A stretch of DNA of 64,000 bases. Origin: Buddleja alternifolia (taxonomy: Eukaryota; Streptophyta; Magnoliopsida; Lamiales; Scrophulariaceae). The DNA lies in assembly GCA_019426215.1 (NCBI GenBank), contig CM033399.1, forward strand, positions 37,209,022-37,273,021. The letters run 5' to 3'. Made by a program: the position numbers and the translations under genes. The notes under the pieces are model-generated. The model was given only the letters and a program-made list of their open reading frames with translations, ran no database searches and was not told the DNA's origin. Within the stretch, counting starts at the first letter, position 1. Each line of letters starts with the position of its first letter. This document shows positions 9,629 to 22,044 of the stretch, piece by piece.

Positions 9629-12439
9629 TCAAGTCCTTTTCCGCTTGGAAAACCGTATGATGGGTACATGTTCATCATCGGAATCAGCTACACAAATCCA
9701 GCGAAAGCTATATAAGTGGGTATGTTTTAAGGAAAACAACAGTTACAAGAATATGTGCAATAAAACGTAAGTGCATACCAGGAAGTATTAATTTGCGAGG
9801 GCCTTTTTCAACAAGCGGATTGACATCAACGTCTGAATCGCAAGGTATAGGTTCTTCTATGGGAGCACACATTGTGGTGGACGACAAGCAAGGAGGAACC
9901 TTATCCTTGTAAACCAGTTTATCTGAGCAACGTGGAACGTATAAATTAGACAAGGGAAAAAAATCATGAAAGATGTCGTAATCTCAAAGAAGACACAGAG
10001 CCAACCACTATCAAACAGCTTCTTTGTAGTTGTAGTGGAAGAAACAAGGTTGAGAGTGTGACTTTGAGTTCCAGCAGGCGTAGAGCTAAGCTTTGCTTCT
10101 GCTGCTATCAGGTTATCTGCGTGGGCCACACCTGCACAAATTTATAAACTTAAATAAATATCTGAGGATGTGGAAAATGGTTGATGGATAAAGTTGAGGT
10201 AGGAAGATGTATGGTCTTGCCAGTAGGGGTAGTTGATTTCGAACCCTCTAAAGAGTCGTGCAAAGGTGATAACTGAGTGAGCGAAACAGCTTTGCCCTTA
10301 TCATCTTTACCAGGTCCAAGATCAGGTGTGTCAGTCATTGTCATGTCTTCATTTTCATCGATAATATCTGTGATTATATACTGGTCCTCTTCACCATGGT
10401 TTCGCAAGATGTGCTTTTTCCTAACAGTGAAAACGCATGCCTTCTTGTTGAGTTGTTCGTTTGCAAAATGCATGAAACCATTGAGCCCCTGAAAGTTAGT
10501 AAATGTCAGCTATGATATGATAGGCAATTTGATAGCTGAAACCAGTCAGAGACCACTCACCATACAATGATCATTCATGCAATCCGCCGCATTACGCCTA
10601 AGCAGTTTTTCAGCAATTTCACCAAATGCAAATGCATCAACATCGGCGTCTTTATCATAAAGCATGATTGATACCTTAGCCCTGAAGTTTCTATAGTCAA
10701 TAACCTATGACAGCCCCAATCATGAACTTAATACACATATGTGATATGTCTGACCTGGGAATTGCAACGTGCAGTTCTTGGCAACGAGAACACTCAAATT
10801 CCCACCCTACTTCAGCAGTCGTAGAGGATGGGCATTTGTCGCATGCAACGTAGAAGCATCGTTGCTCCATATTTGTAATTTTTGCATAGGCTTCAACCCG
10901 CGTTTTCCCCATCTTTTTTAACGACCACAAGAGATGGACCATATCAATAAATTTAATTAGTAAGCCTCCGGACAGATTCATTTTTAACATAATAAATAAA
11001 CTAATGCAAGTGTATGATATACCTCTGTCGAATTCAGAAGTGAACTAATATCCATTAACTTAACGGAATTTGCAGAAGTTGATGCACCTGATCTTGAGAG
11101 ATAACTTCGGTTGACAGCAATTTCGCGCAGAACGTCAACATTTTTTCGTTTCCTACATCTCAGTCACAATCGATCAAACACGCATTCAACGTGCAAATAA
11201 TGTAAATGCTAGTATGCTGACTTCAAATGAATGATTAAATAGTTTGTACATGAACTTGATGAACAATGACATTACCATGCAGTAAGCTTCGCAGCCTCAG
11301 GTATGGGGGGATTAATAATGGCACCAGACGAAGCCGTTGACCCTAAAGAAATTCCTGAAGTGAAAATATATGCACAATATGAACAATACCAATATCATAC
11401 ACATATTAAAATAAACAGCAACGGAGAATATGCACAATATGAACAACGCAAATATCATACACATATTAAAATAAACAGCAGAGGAGCTTTAATATATACC
11501 ATAATAAGTGTTCACTATAAACCTAGTGAATTTAACGACCGGCATATTATGGGAGTCTACTTTGAGCTTCGTCCCGAAGTCTTCAACCAAATTACTCCAA
11601 AGCGTCAGGGCGTATGGTTTTAAACTGATAGACACGAATAGACCATTAAATCTATGATATTTCAATTCAAACTGTAGCATAATTCAAAAGAATGTACAGT
11701 TACGGACTCTGAATCGATGACACCCAGGTCCTGAACAGTGATATCCCTCCCACGCGAAACAATAGTGCGTTGGGGCATTTTGTCAATAACAACCACGAGA
11801 ACATCTACAAAAACACCAACTCAGTGGGCAATCAGTCAGCAATGAAAGTAATGGAAGGCATAGTGGTTAAACTGCACATACAGATAAATAATAAGCGAGT
11901 AAACAAATGCAAAATCCCCAAAATACATTACCAATTAAAGATTTGCTCCCAACGAGAGATGGTAGTTCTGATAAACGAGTGAAGAGCGATGCATTTTCAG
12001 AACTCGTTGTAAAACCATCATCGACCTTCAATATAGCGGTTTTAGAGTTTATAATCCACTGGTATGGATTATCAATGATCCTATATTTTTCTTCAATAGG
12101 ATTAACGCGCGCCCTAGATATAATATATGTGTTATGAACCAGCAACGTGTTGGCAAGAGTATTAATGTCACGCTGATACAAAGTGGCAACCACCTTTGAG
12201 CCCTGAATTGAAACACACGAATGGTTCAAATAACAAGCAAGAGAGAAAAAGCGCACACCGGTTCTATTTTATGATAACGGTTAAAAAATTACCTTTTCAT
12301 CTGCTAATATAATTTTTTGGTACTTGGTGGGACTTGTGGTACTTTGGCGGGGCTGCATTTTCTCCTCCACCCGGACTTTCACCTTCCACGTGGGGGTTGA
12401 AGGCGTAACGTCAGCAATGAAGACCAAATTGGACTGCAT
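9629..12439 (-). CDS. RPA70-like single-strand DNA-binding protein of the Helitron
   Basis: This is a multi-exon gene on the minus strand. Exons that join in frame are 12293-12439, 11932-12202, 11704-11804, 11500-11671, 11276-11354, 11023-11152, 10755-10912 and 10561-10690, then one starting near 10492. Later exons end at the TGA at 9629-9631 after an RKRT tail. Exon 1 starts at MQSNLVFIADV and opens an OB fold (WKVKVRV). A second OB region includes YALTLWSNLVEDFG and INPPIPEA. The C-terminal domain has a C4 zinc finger (CDKC then CSRC) followed by FRAKVSIMLYDKDADVDAF, the classic large-subunit RPA layout. The junction after the tenth-kb exon is unresolved: that frame meets a stop at 10150 before a good donor. 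Plant Helitrons commonly carry such RPA genes, whose likely role is coating single strands during transposition. Confidence 0.8.
11366..11485. repeat. 60 bp tandem duplication filling an RPA intron
   Basis: Two consecutive units with 60 bp period (tgcacaatatgaacaa at 11371 and 11431) differ at a few positions. They make up most of the 145 bp intron between the RPA exons 11500-11671 and 11276-11354. The plus-strand 106-codon frame here is an artefact of the repeat. The same array is at 25822-25941 in the second copy. Confidence 0.8.
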
Positions 12440-12638
12440 CTGAACATCATAGAAGAAAGTATAACACAAGAAGGCATGAAACATTGTCTAAACTACATGA
12501 ATACAGCACATACACAGACATCGCAGAAAATCCAAGCACGAAAAATAGAAGTTGCATTGAAAACAACCGTTCCAATCATATTAACTAACACATAAACAAC
12601 ACGTTGACAACAAAAGGTATCGACTGACACACTTAACA

Positions 12639-15600
12639 TCAACAAGACGATAGCTTAAATATCTCAGGGTAAACAATATTTTTGGTACTATGAAGAGGTA
12701 AATGAGTATCATCGTGCGAGATTGGGCGTATGAGAATTTTCACGTTAGAGGAGGTGCGGGCCCTTGAGATGGCCACGTATAATTGACCATGGGAAAAAAC
12801 AGGTTCCTGCAAATAGATTCCGACATAGTCCAATGTTTGTCCTTGAGCCTTATTAATGGTCATTGCAAAGCACAGCCGCAGTGGAAATTGATGGCGCTTG
12901 AAAGGAATGGGACACTTTATCTTATCAGAAGCTTGCAGGGGAATTCTTGGAATGAATACATGCCGACCTTTGTAGTCTCCTATAGCCACTTTAGCTGCAA
13001 TCAAACGAGGGCCTAGATGGCAAACAATAAGGCGTGTGCCATTGCACAATCCCTCAGATGGGTCCAAATTTCTGAGTAACATCACTGGGCAATTTAGCTT
13101 TAGCACAAGATGGTGAGGAGGTAACCCACTAACAGAAACTGAATTTAGGTAATCTCCATATTCACTCTGCTGCCCTGGATCATCAGTTTTATTGAAGCTC
13201 ATATATTCGACAGGAAGTCCCGGGAATTTATCTATAAGTTGTGCATTAATATCATCAACAATATCATTCTTCGGTGTCAATATGGCACGATTGACAACGA
13301 AAAATGGATCAGCGGTGTCAGAGTAAAAAGAAGGGAATACACAGTTGATTAATTGACTTAATGAGTCGGCAGGATTGACAAAAGGAATGCACAGATGTGA
13401 TGGCAATTGTATTATATCATCGATGACACAAGGATGGGTACCGTCACCGATACTGAGCAAGAGATCAATGAACATAGGATCATCACGGGCACGCATGTTG
13501 ACATGTAGCCTAAGCTTTCGGATTGAAGGCCATAAAAATGAACTAACAAGACTGGCCCCAACCATATCATCGCGAGAACCTCCCACAATTATAGGGAGTG
13601 TCTGCCTAAAATCCCCGCCAAACAGAACAACCTTACCACCGAAAAGTAAATCTGAATCGCAGACATCACGGAGTAATGTATCCAGCGCCTCGACAACACA
13701 TTTGTTCGCCATTGTCGCCTCATCCCAAACTATCAATTTGGCCACCTTAATCAATCGCCCTAAACTGCTCTGCTTACTAAGCTTTGAATTAGCATTATCA
13801 TCAAACTCGAGAGGGAATTTAAACCTCGAATGAGCTGTGCGCCCGCCTGGTAACAAAGAGGCAGCTACACCAGATGTGGCAACTGATAAAGCTATGTGAT
13901 CATGCGACCGCACATATGCAAGAATAGATCTATAGAGAAAAGTCTTCCCTGACCCTCCAGGGCCATCAATAAAGAATGCGCCCCCCACATCACCATCTAA
14001 GGCAGAAATAATCAAGTCGAATGCTTCCCTTTGACAAGCATTTAGCATAGATGCTGAAATCAAGTCTTGCGGGGACACGATAATTGACTTCTCCCTAGCT
14101 ATTTCGGTGCAGAATTTCTGTTCTTCAGTTAGTCGAATGGACTGTTCAGACAAAGAGTAGTCATTTATACTTTTTCCCATTGATTGCAGGATACAATGTA
14201 TGGATTGTAAAGCCTTTTGTTGAGCTACAGCATCACTGACGTGTGGTTGTTTGCTGAAATCCTGAGAAAGTTGTAGATGGAATGAGTGCCAGAGATGGAC
14301 TGGATCACCTGGAGCGCAGTAAACTAAAATAGTGGCAAAGAGGCGACGAAGACTGGGAGCCATCTGATGTAAAGAAGCCTCTTCTAAGCAGTCCGAAATA
14401 TATGAGTCGTTCTCTAATAATCCCAGATGCAGTGCAGCCTCACGAAACGTAGGATATTCAAGACCGTTAACTGTTCGCAGGAATTGAGCCGAAGGTGGAC
14501 ACCGAATATTATTAAGTAAAATACGCTTGAAAAAACGTTCTCCTTCACAAGGATTGACTGTAACCAAGCGACCAACCACCTCTTTTTGGCACGTACAGAC
14601 CAAGACCGCGCATAATTGTTCCACACATAATGCTCAGGAAATTCTCTATATAACAGGTTGAGTTGCTGTGCTTTTCTATCAAGAGCATTTGTTCTAAAGA
14701 ATTCAGTTAGCATTGTTCGCTGAGAGAGAGGATTAGTAATAATGTCAAGCAAGGGAGCCTGTCGACCAAACCTGATTACATGTTGATTTTCCAGATGGAC
14801 CTGGAGAACAATAACAGGAGGATGCATGTCGCTAAGGGCAAATCCATATATTCTCCAGTGGGCCTCCGGAGCTGCTACCCACCTGCCAGTTTGGAAATTA
14901 CGAATTTCATCGTCTGCTTGTGCATCAGAATCCCCAACAATGTTATAAGCAACCCTATCATGTCCTTTGTATATATACTTGTACAAATACTTTACAAGCT
15001 TTATATCACAACATATCTCCACATTGATGTGGCAGTTGTACTTTGCCAGCAAGTACGGATTGTAGGGAACGACCCACCTATTATCAAGTCTAGATTTTCT
15101 GACAACCACAAAATCGCCATTCTCCCTCCTCCTGTACATGGGGTAAGAGTTCGAACCAATATGCGTTGTGGCAATGAATTTTTTAGGGTAGTGGTTCTTG
15201 CAATTGCCATCGCGCATGCAAACATTCGTTGGGTTCAAATCCCCGCACGGCCCATGCAGCATGTGTTTTATAACGTAGGACCGAAGGAATGGATGTGAGG
15301 ACGCACTGGGCAACTCTGCTGATATTATGCCATCGTATATATCTGCCGTCAAGATTTTGTGTGAAGGATTTAAAATCACAAGCCAGTGTACGTGGGGCAA
15401 TCCACGCTTTTGAAATTCTACTACATAGACATACGCAGCCACGGACCCGAACACTTTCTTCCTAACAATATCATTCTTCATTTCATCCAACTTTGCCTTG
15501 AATACCCTTGCAAGAAGATCAGGTCGGTCTTCGGCACGTTCATGCTTCAAGAGCGAATCTGCAATCTCTGGCCACGCTGGATTGCATGTCATTGTAAGGA

Positions 15601-18116
15601 AGATATCAGGCTTGCCAAATTTTTGGACCAAAGCCATAGCATTGACATAGCGCCGTCGCATATCCCGAGGACCCCCAATGAAAGAGGAAGGCAAGACAAA
15701 ACGTCGACCAACTGCGTTAGGGTTATTCTGACCATCCACTGACATACTATCTACGACGCTCTGGTAAGTATCTGTGCGCATATCAAGTTGTCGCTGCTCT
15801 GACCTGTAATAATCCAAGCGCTGAGTCTCCAATTTAATATACATGTCAATTACAAACTGCTGGCATAATCTTCCAAAGTGAAGCAGATAAGATTTATCCC
15901 GAGGACGTAACTGAAACAAGTAACAATAATATTGGCGAAGTGACACATAAGATCCCCGCTCACTACCATCTTCTAAAACTGAAAAAATGACAGAAGAACA
16001 AGAATCAGGCTAGCTTTCGTGGTCAGGAAATAATTCACAAAGTAAAAAAAAAACAATGATGCAGAAGAATATTTCAAGATGGGGAAACACATTGGAGTTA
16101 GTACTTGGTAGGTTACTATTTTGGTGGAGTCAAAATAATACTTGTTAGTTTACAAAACTGAACAAAATAAAAAATGAAAGGGGGATAATACAATCAATAC
16201 TAAAAAAACGTAAATACCTTGATTTTATACTCACGTGGAGCTTTCAATAAGCATATTTGCCATAATTCCCTAGATAGCTTTTTTTTAGAACAGCTTTTCC
16301 CAAGGGAATTTATGAAAAAAATGAGACAAGCTAAGATTTATTTCCTTAAATTGGTTGGGAACTGATTATAGAATAATTGGCAGCCATATTTTCTTAAAGA
16401 ATAATGGAAGCCAAGTTACGAAGACAGTCCAAAGAATGGATTACTTGGGAAATTAAAAATGCACTTTACAAAATGTCTTTATACCATAAATAGTTTAAAG
16501 GCAATTAGGAAATACTTCTTTAGTGATTTTCTAATTACATGTGTTACCACAAATGAGTAGTAGATTTTGAAAAACTGCAAGGAAATTGCATTGCTCATCG
16601 AAAGCAATAACCGACCATTTTCACATTTCATTTACATCTTTAAAACTCAAAAGGCATGAAATCCACATGAAGGGGGAAAAAGATTGAAAGCAAGAAACAT
16701 GTACGAGCAGTTTGTACTCATGTGGTCAAAACATATTAGGTGACAATAATATTTGCGCAAGCCAATGCTAGGGAGGTCTAAAAAACAATGTACAAAATGC
16801 AATGCAGAACATCGAAAAAGAGCACCATACCATCAGCTTCATTTTGCAATAGAACTGCAGCCGATTCAGCAAGATTGGGAGAGATCAATGACGCAGACTC
16901 TCCAAACGCATGATGGCCAGTGTCAACTACAGGATGTTGAGTGTGTTTCCTATGCTTGGAGATCCGAGAGTGCCATCCAGGTTCGCCTCTTGGGAACAAC
17001 AATGGATATTGGAGGGGGTCATAACAGCCGTAATAATATTTAATTGTATGGCTTGTATCTTCATTGACATAAACACGTATGTCCCGTGTGATGGTCTCGT
17101 TTGATGGATCAGCCTCCTTCCATATTGCGCCAACTTGAGAAACGGAAGGCAAGTTGAAAGTGTGCTGATCCAGGGCAGGTGTACTACGCAGCACAATGGT
17201 ATAATTCACCAAAGGAGTATAGTGGCGGAGGCTTCTGAAAAAGCGACAATAAGGATTGTCCCTGAGCATATGCACAAGGCTAGCAACCAAGTCAGGATTC
17301 AAATGAAAGCTACGCTGACCGGTGGTACGCACCAGCCCATCAAACTCATGAAAATACAAATCTAAATTTGAAGCAGCCGGTGCATCGTCCCTCAGGCTGC
17401 GAATATAGTGATACACCATGCCTTGAACAACCAGCGTGTATATGCCCTTGTTGACCAGCAATAATTTTTATCAGCCTTCATACCAATGGACGTGAATGCG
17501 AGATAATTGTTGTAAGACCTTATGTGCCGCCTAAATTCAACGGAAATCTCGGACTCTCCAATAAGAAGGTCGGTCAACCCGGGCAACATTTCACGCGGGG
17601 CCAAGGAAACCTGACCCTCCCCACAACAAAAACCAGGAGGCTCGCGATAAAATCGCAAGGCATTACAATAGACACAAGGAGCTACATCCGGAGTATCCAC
17701 GGCTCAAGGGGCAGATCGTCTATAAGGCTCATATTTCTCCTCCTTTTTCGGGTGGAGGGAACAGGGGCTGGAGAACAAAAAAACAGGGGAAACATAAGAC
17801 AAGACGAAACAAAAGAAAACCAATAGCCAAAAGAACAGTTACAACAATCGAAACAGGGTACCAAGTGAATGATCCTCCGCACGAGAAGAAGCCACCCTGA
17901 TATCCACATGCTGTTCAGTAGAAGCGTGTAGTGGTTCGGGTCTAACACTGACGAGAGCAACTTACAAGTCATCACTTAACACTTGCTTAGCAGCTAAAAA
18001 TGCCTTTCTCTTGGACTCCGAACTAACCTTCGCCCTAACAAAGATGCTTGATGTTGCTCGTGGACCGGTGCATATGCCTGACGACGCGGAGCTCGATTCT
18101 TAGCATCTCGATCCAT
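12639..18116 (-). pseudogene. Helitron Rep/helicase, first copy with frameshifts
   Basis: Three exons on the minus strand: about 17860-18116, 16831-17767 and 12639-15978. The protein has the Helitron order. A cysteine-rich N-terminal region comes first, then the Rep domain with LTMTCNPAWPEI, the HUH motif (GLPHVHWLV) and paired tyrosines (KYLYKYIYKGHDR). A PIF1-type helicase follows with GPGGSGKT, VWDEATM, GGDFRQTLPI and MTINKAQGQTLDYVG. Breaks relative to the second copy are a T5 run at 14583-14587 (T6 there), one missing T near 17451, a missing A near 17693, and several indels in exon 1. The helicase end is intact here, unlike the second copy. The lesions look like consensus errors rather than decay. 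Confidence 0.85.
15979..16830 (-). other. Intron of the Rep/helicase gene
   Basis: This roughly 0.85 kb AT-rich stretch between the second and third exons has splice signals that restore phase (G from GAT-G, then TT TTA GAA). No other gene is seen in it. The second copy has the same intron at 30437-31292. Confidence 0.7.
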
Positions 18117-18904
18117 GCACACAACAATCTCTAAACACTTTGGTGCGATAATCCAAAGAGAGGGAGATATACGCGCAAAATGCGCATGACAACAAAAAAA
18201 TCCCCGCATGAATACCAGTTACAAACATGGAAACACATAGGCAGCCAAAACCAAACAAGCACCACCCAACCTAACCTAGTTAAGACACCCAAAGGCATGA
18301 CCACGTTGAGTCATAGCAAAAGTATCAGGGAGAAATAGGAAAAATCTTCGAGTTTTCATTTTTTAATAAGAAAACATGATTGTTTTATATTCCTTAAACC
18401 TGACCCGACAAATCAGGGGATAGGATCATGGCGACACGGACCCTTTAAAGATAAAAATGAAAATGGACAAATTGTGACAATTTGAAATTGAACACAAAAC
18501 CTCTCGCATGAAAGTGGAAGTCTACTTAGAATTTAGATCATAGAGATAAGTAGTTATGCTCTCAATACAAAACTTTTTGAAAGATTTAGGTCACGTAGAA
18601 AGTTTCAGAATCACCACATAGCAAGAACTCGCACTCCCGCATTTACGTCCATAAGTGATAAGAATTTATGGCAAATTCAATTTCGAAATTTGGTATGGTG
18701 AACAAGTGAATTTGAAAGTGGAAGAATTGTAGTTGTAAATTAGGGCCGAAAGATGCATCACACTACTTAATAGTTAATATTCAATCTTGAAATCATTGTT
18801 AAAAATTCATATTGTGGAACACATATTTTACTTTTTGGAAAAACAATCATATTGTTTATGCAATAAAAGTTTACGGTACAAATGTGTATCCAATCAAGTG
18901 AGGA
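18117..18904. other. Helitron upstream region, low-quality contig end
   Basis: No gene. It matches 32581-33395 with frequent 1-4 bp indels and substitutions, much denser than in the rest of the element, and stops at the N run. Confidence 0.7.
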
Positions 18905-19004
18905 NNNNNNNNNNNNNNNNNNNNNNNNNNNNNNNNNNNNNNNNNNNNNNNNNNNNNNNNNNNNNNNNNNNNNNNNNNNNNNNNNNNNNNNNNNNNNNNN
19001 NNNN
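18905..19004. other. Assembly gap, exactly 100 N
   Basis: The run of N is exactly 100 bases, the usual placeholder for a gap of unknown size. The sequence left of it ends inside the Helitron and the sequence right of it restarts at the Helitron's left flank. Confidence 0.99.
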
Positions 19005-19015
19005 TATAATATATA

Positions 19016-19048
19016 CTAGGGAAAAGCAAGAACCGCGCGTTGCGCGGT
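19016..19048 (-). other. Helitron 3' terminus with hairpin, second copy
   Basis: CTAG at 19016-19019 and the same 7 bp stem/3 base loop at 19032-19048 as in the first copy. Confidence 0.85.
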
Positions 19049-20622
19049 CAATAATGCCCACTTATATTTAAAAATGAGTAAAAAACATTGCATGCAAATG
19101 GTAAGTATATAATTTTCAATGGCAATATAAAAAGTGATTAAATATCAGTACGTTAAAAAACAAAAAATTATTTTGACATCATTATTTTATATAAAATTAT
19201 TCGTTGATATCCCATTGAAACCCGAATAGATTGTTTTACTTCATACACGTGAAAGTTGATAAAACAACATATATCGCACTCCTTAATATCGCTAATCAAA
19301 ATCAAATCAAATAAAATTTTATAGTTCGATATAATTTCACATAAATAAGGTTGAACAACAACTTGTTCGGATACACTCGACTCATTTACATCATAATACT
19401 ATATCAACGTTGATTGTGGGTCTTAAAGTTAATCATTACAATGACCAATGGTGGGTAATCATTATTGATTTTTCTATAATTTTTATTCGATGGGGGTGTT
19501 TAAGAAAATGGTCATTTACTATCATCTCCCTCAAAGGAACAACATAAATATAGTTTCACAAATAGAAAAATCGGGTTGTAAATTCCAATCACTACTATAA
19601 GATCAATAATAATCCACTGTTTTGCATTTCTCGTAATAAATGAAAATAATTAATTTTGGTTTCCGATAGGGTGGTCAGTGGTGGCAAAAACATGGGATTA
19701 TATATCTATATATATGGAAGAGAAGACGTTTCTGGTTTTACTCAGGCTCCTTGTCCTTTAATGTCAAGAGTCGTGTGACTGTGGTCACTTTAATGTCAAG
19801 AGTCTTCGTTTCCTTTAATGTCAAGAGATGTCGTGTCCTTTAATGTCAAGAGTCGTGTTTTTTTTAACTTTAAAAAGATATATGTATCATTAAATAATGT
19901 CTAATAATGTGCTTATATTTAATAATAATTCTTTGTACCATAAAGTTGTTTCCTTATCTCGATGAAAGATATTGAGTATATTTGAAATTCCATATCCTCA
20001 ATAAAGGTTAACCAAGTTATTTGGTCTCAACAAAGGTGAACGGATCACATGGTATAATATATATACATACATAATATATATATATATGACATTAATTTAA
20101 ATTTAGCACACTAATGTGTACATAGATGATAGGACCACAAATCCAAATGGAATAAGATAACATATAAGAAACTACCACATTGTCAATTGGGTCCATCGTT
20201 TCATTACATTGTCTTTCTCTTTTATCACTATTTTTTACCTAATAAGCGAAATATCCCCTTACTTATAATCTAAGAGTAAAAAGAGAAACATAAGAAGAAG
20301 ATACAGTAGTTACCTTTTTTTAAATATAGAAAATAAATTTTTATGCAAGTTTGTCCTATTATATAAAAAATATTCAATTTGTAATTTAAAAAATTAAATT
20401 TAGAAATTCTAAGATATACGTAACAAATTATTTGTACATCAAATAACTTTGATATTTAAATTAGGAATCCATAATTGAAGTACCAAATATTGAGATTTTT
20501 CAAAATAATAAATCTTAGGATGAAAAAAATCGAGTGTAAGAAAATTCATGTGGAGTAAACAAACTCTCATACGAGAGAGAAAATAAATAGAGTATAAACA
20601 GTGGATAGTCATAGAAACAACC

Positions 20623-20867
20623 ATGGAACGAGCTACAATTTGTAATAATGGACTTAGTTTTCTTTGTGACAATATAATTTTTCATGTTATGGGAAGGTTA
20701 TCATGGTATGCATGCATTGTGGAGGAAGGCCAATTGGGTCTTTAGCAAAATATTTTCAACATTGTTGGTATTCCATCCCTATTCTTTTATTTGATATTAA
20801 CCTAAAGTTGTTTCCTTATCTCGATGAAAGATCTTGGGCAGATCTTGAAATTCCATATCCTCGATAA
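20623..20867 (+). pseudogene. Truncated F-box first exon, second copy
   Basis: Counterpart of 6158-6403. One T is missing in the word ggtcttttagc (here ggtctttagc, near 20740), so even the short frame is broken. The missing base lies in the indel-rich zone next to the gap. Confidence 0.65.
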
Positions 20868-21883
20868 AGGTTAATTAAAGTTAGTATAACTAAAATTGGG
20901 TCCATTGTTTCATTTCATTGTTTTTTTCTTTTATCACTATTTTTTGTCTAATAAACTAAATATGCCATTACCAATAATCTAAGAGTAAAAAAGTGAAAAA
21001 TGTCTAAAATATGGTTATGTTTAATCATAATTCTTTGTACCATAAAGTTGTTTCCTTATCTCGATGAAAGATATTGGTAGAGTATATGAGTTACGGATAT
21101 GGTCCACTTTTTTATGATGTAGAGTTTTCTTTCAAAACTCTCACATCCTTAAATAAGCAAATACAATTAAAGATAATACTAAATATTAAACTACATCTTC
21201 GTTCCTCCTTGCTGTACCTCACTTAATCATTAAAATACCATTGATAACAACTTAATTATTAAATACAATTAAGGATAATAATGATGTTCTTTTTCCGTCT
21301 TGCTGCTCGCCACTTATAATTAAAATATAATTGATATCGACTGAAATGATTAGCATAGTCAGTCTGTTGAGATTAACATATAATTGTTATCCACTTACTG
21401 AACCGATTAGCACATTCAAAATCTATTCAATCAACAATTTCAGTTCTGCAAAATGCGTCTACCCATAATTAAAGTCTGTCTAATCACACCACTAACCCCA
21501 CTAATCACACCACTATCTCCACTAATCAAACCACTAACTCCACTAAGAATCATAACAAAAGAAGACTTCCCAAACCCTAAACAATCAATTATAAAAAATA
21601 TTCAATTTATAATTTTAAAAATTAAATGTAGAAATTCTAAGAGTCGTGTGTCTTTTTAACTTTAAAAAGATATATCTATCATTAAGTAATGCCTAATAAT
21701 GTGCTTATGTTTAATAATAAATTTTTTGTACCCTAAAGTTGTTTCCTTATCTCGATGAAAGATTTTGGATAGATCTTGAAATTCCATATCCTTGATAAAG
21801 GTTAATTAAAGTTAGTGAGGATCAAAATTGAACAATATCTTCCTCCACCAACACCCTACAAAGAATTTTCAGAGTATAAATAG

Positions 21884-22026
21884 GAATATTTGTTAGGATC
21901 ATCTTCTACGAAAAGAGGAGATATAAACAGGGGAGACAGGGCATCATCTTGCACGAGTAGAAACAGAGTATAAACAGGGAATTAGGGGATCATCTTGCAC
22001 AAGTAGAAACAGAGTATAAACAGGGT
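21884..22026 (+). repeat. Duplicated F-box leader, second copy
   Basis: Same repeated words (atcatcttgca, agagtataaacag) as at 7468-7566, with small deletions. Confidence 0.5.
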
Positions 22027-22044
22027 TAGTTCATATAAACAACC

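Larger units (their letters stand above)
4525..18904 (-). mobile_element. Autonomous Helitron, first assembled copy (truncated by gap)
   Basis: The element is read on the minus strand. Its 3' terminus is at 4525 (CTAG, host A at 4524), with a GC hairpin 12 bp inside. Going inward it carries an F-box/FBD gene and fragments, an RPA70-like gene and a Rep/helicase gene. The 5' end is not present because the sequence runs into 100 N at 18905. The last 0.9 kb differs from the second copy (19016 onward) by many small indels, typical of a low-quality contig end. Rep/helicase plus RPA-like genes are standard for plant autonomous Helitrons; the F-box gene is cargo by inference. Confidence 0.85.

Noticed and set aside
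11303..11623. 106-codon plus-strand frame
   Set aside because: It is generated by the 60 bp intron duplication and antisense RPA exons.
13375..13833. 152-codon plus-strand frame opposite the helicase
   Set aside because: It is the antisense shadow of conserved helicase codons; the same applies to 14780-15298 and 15386-15742.
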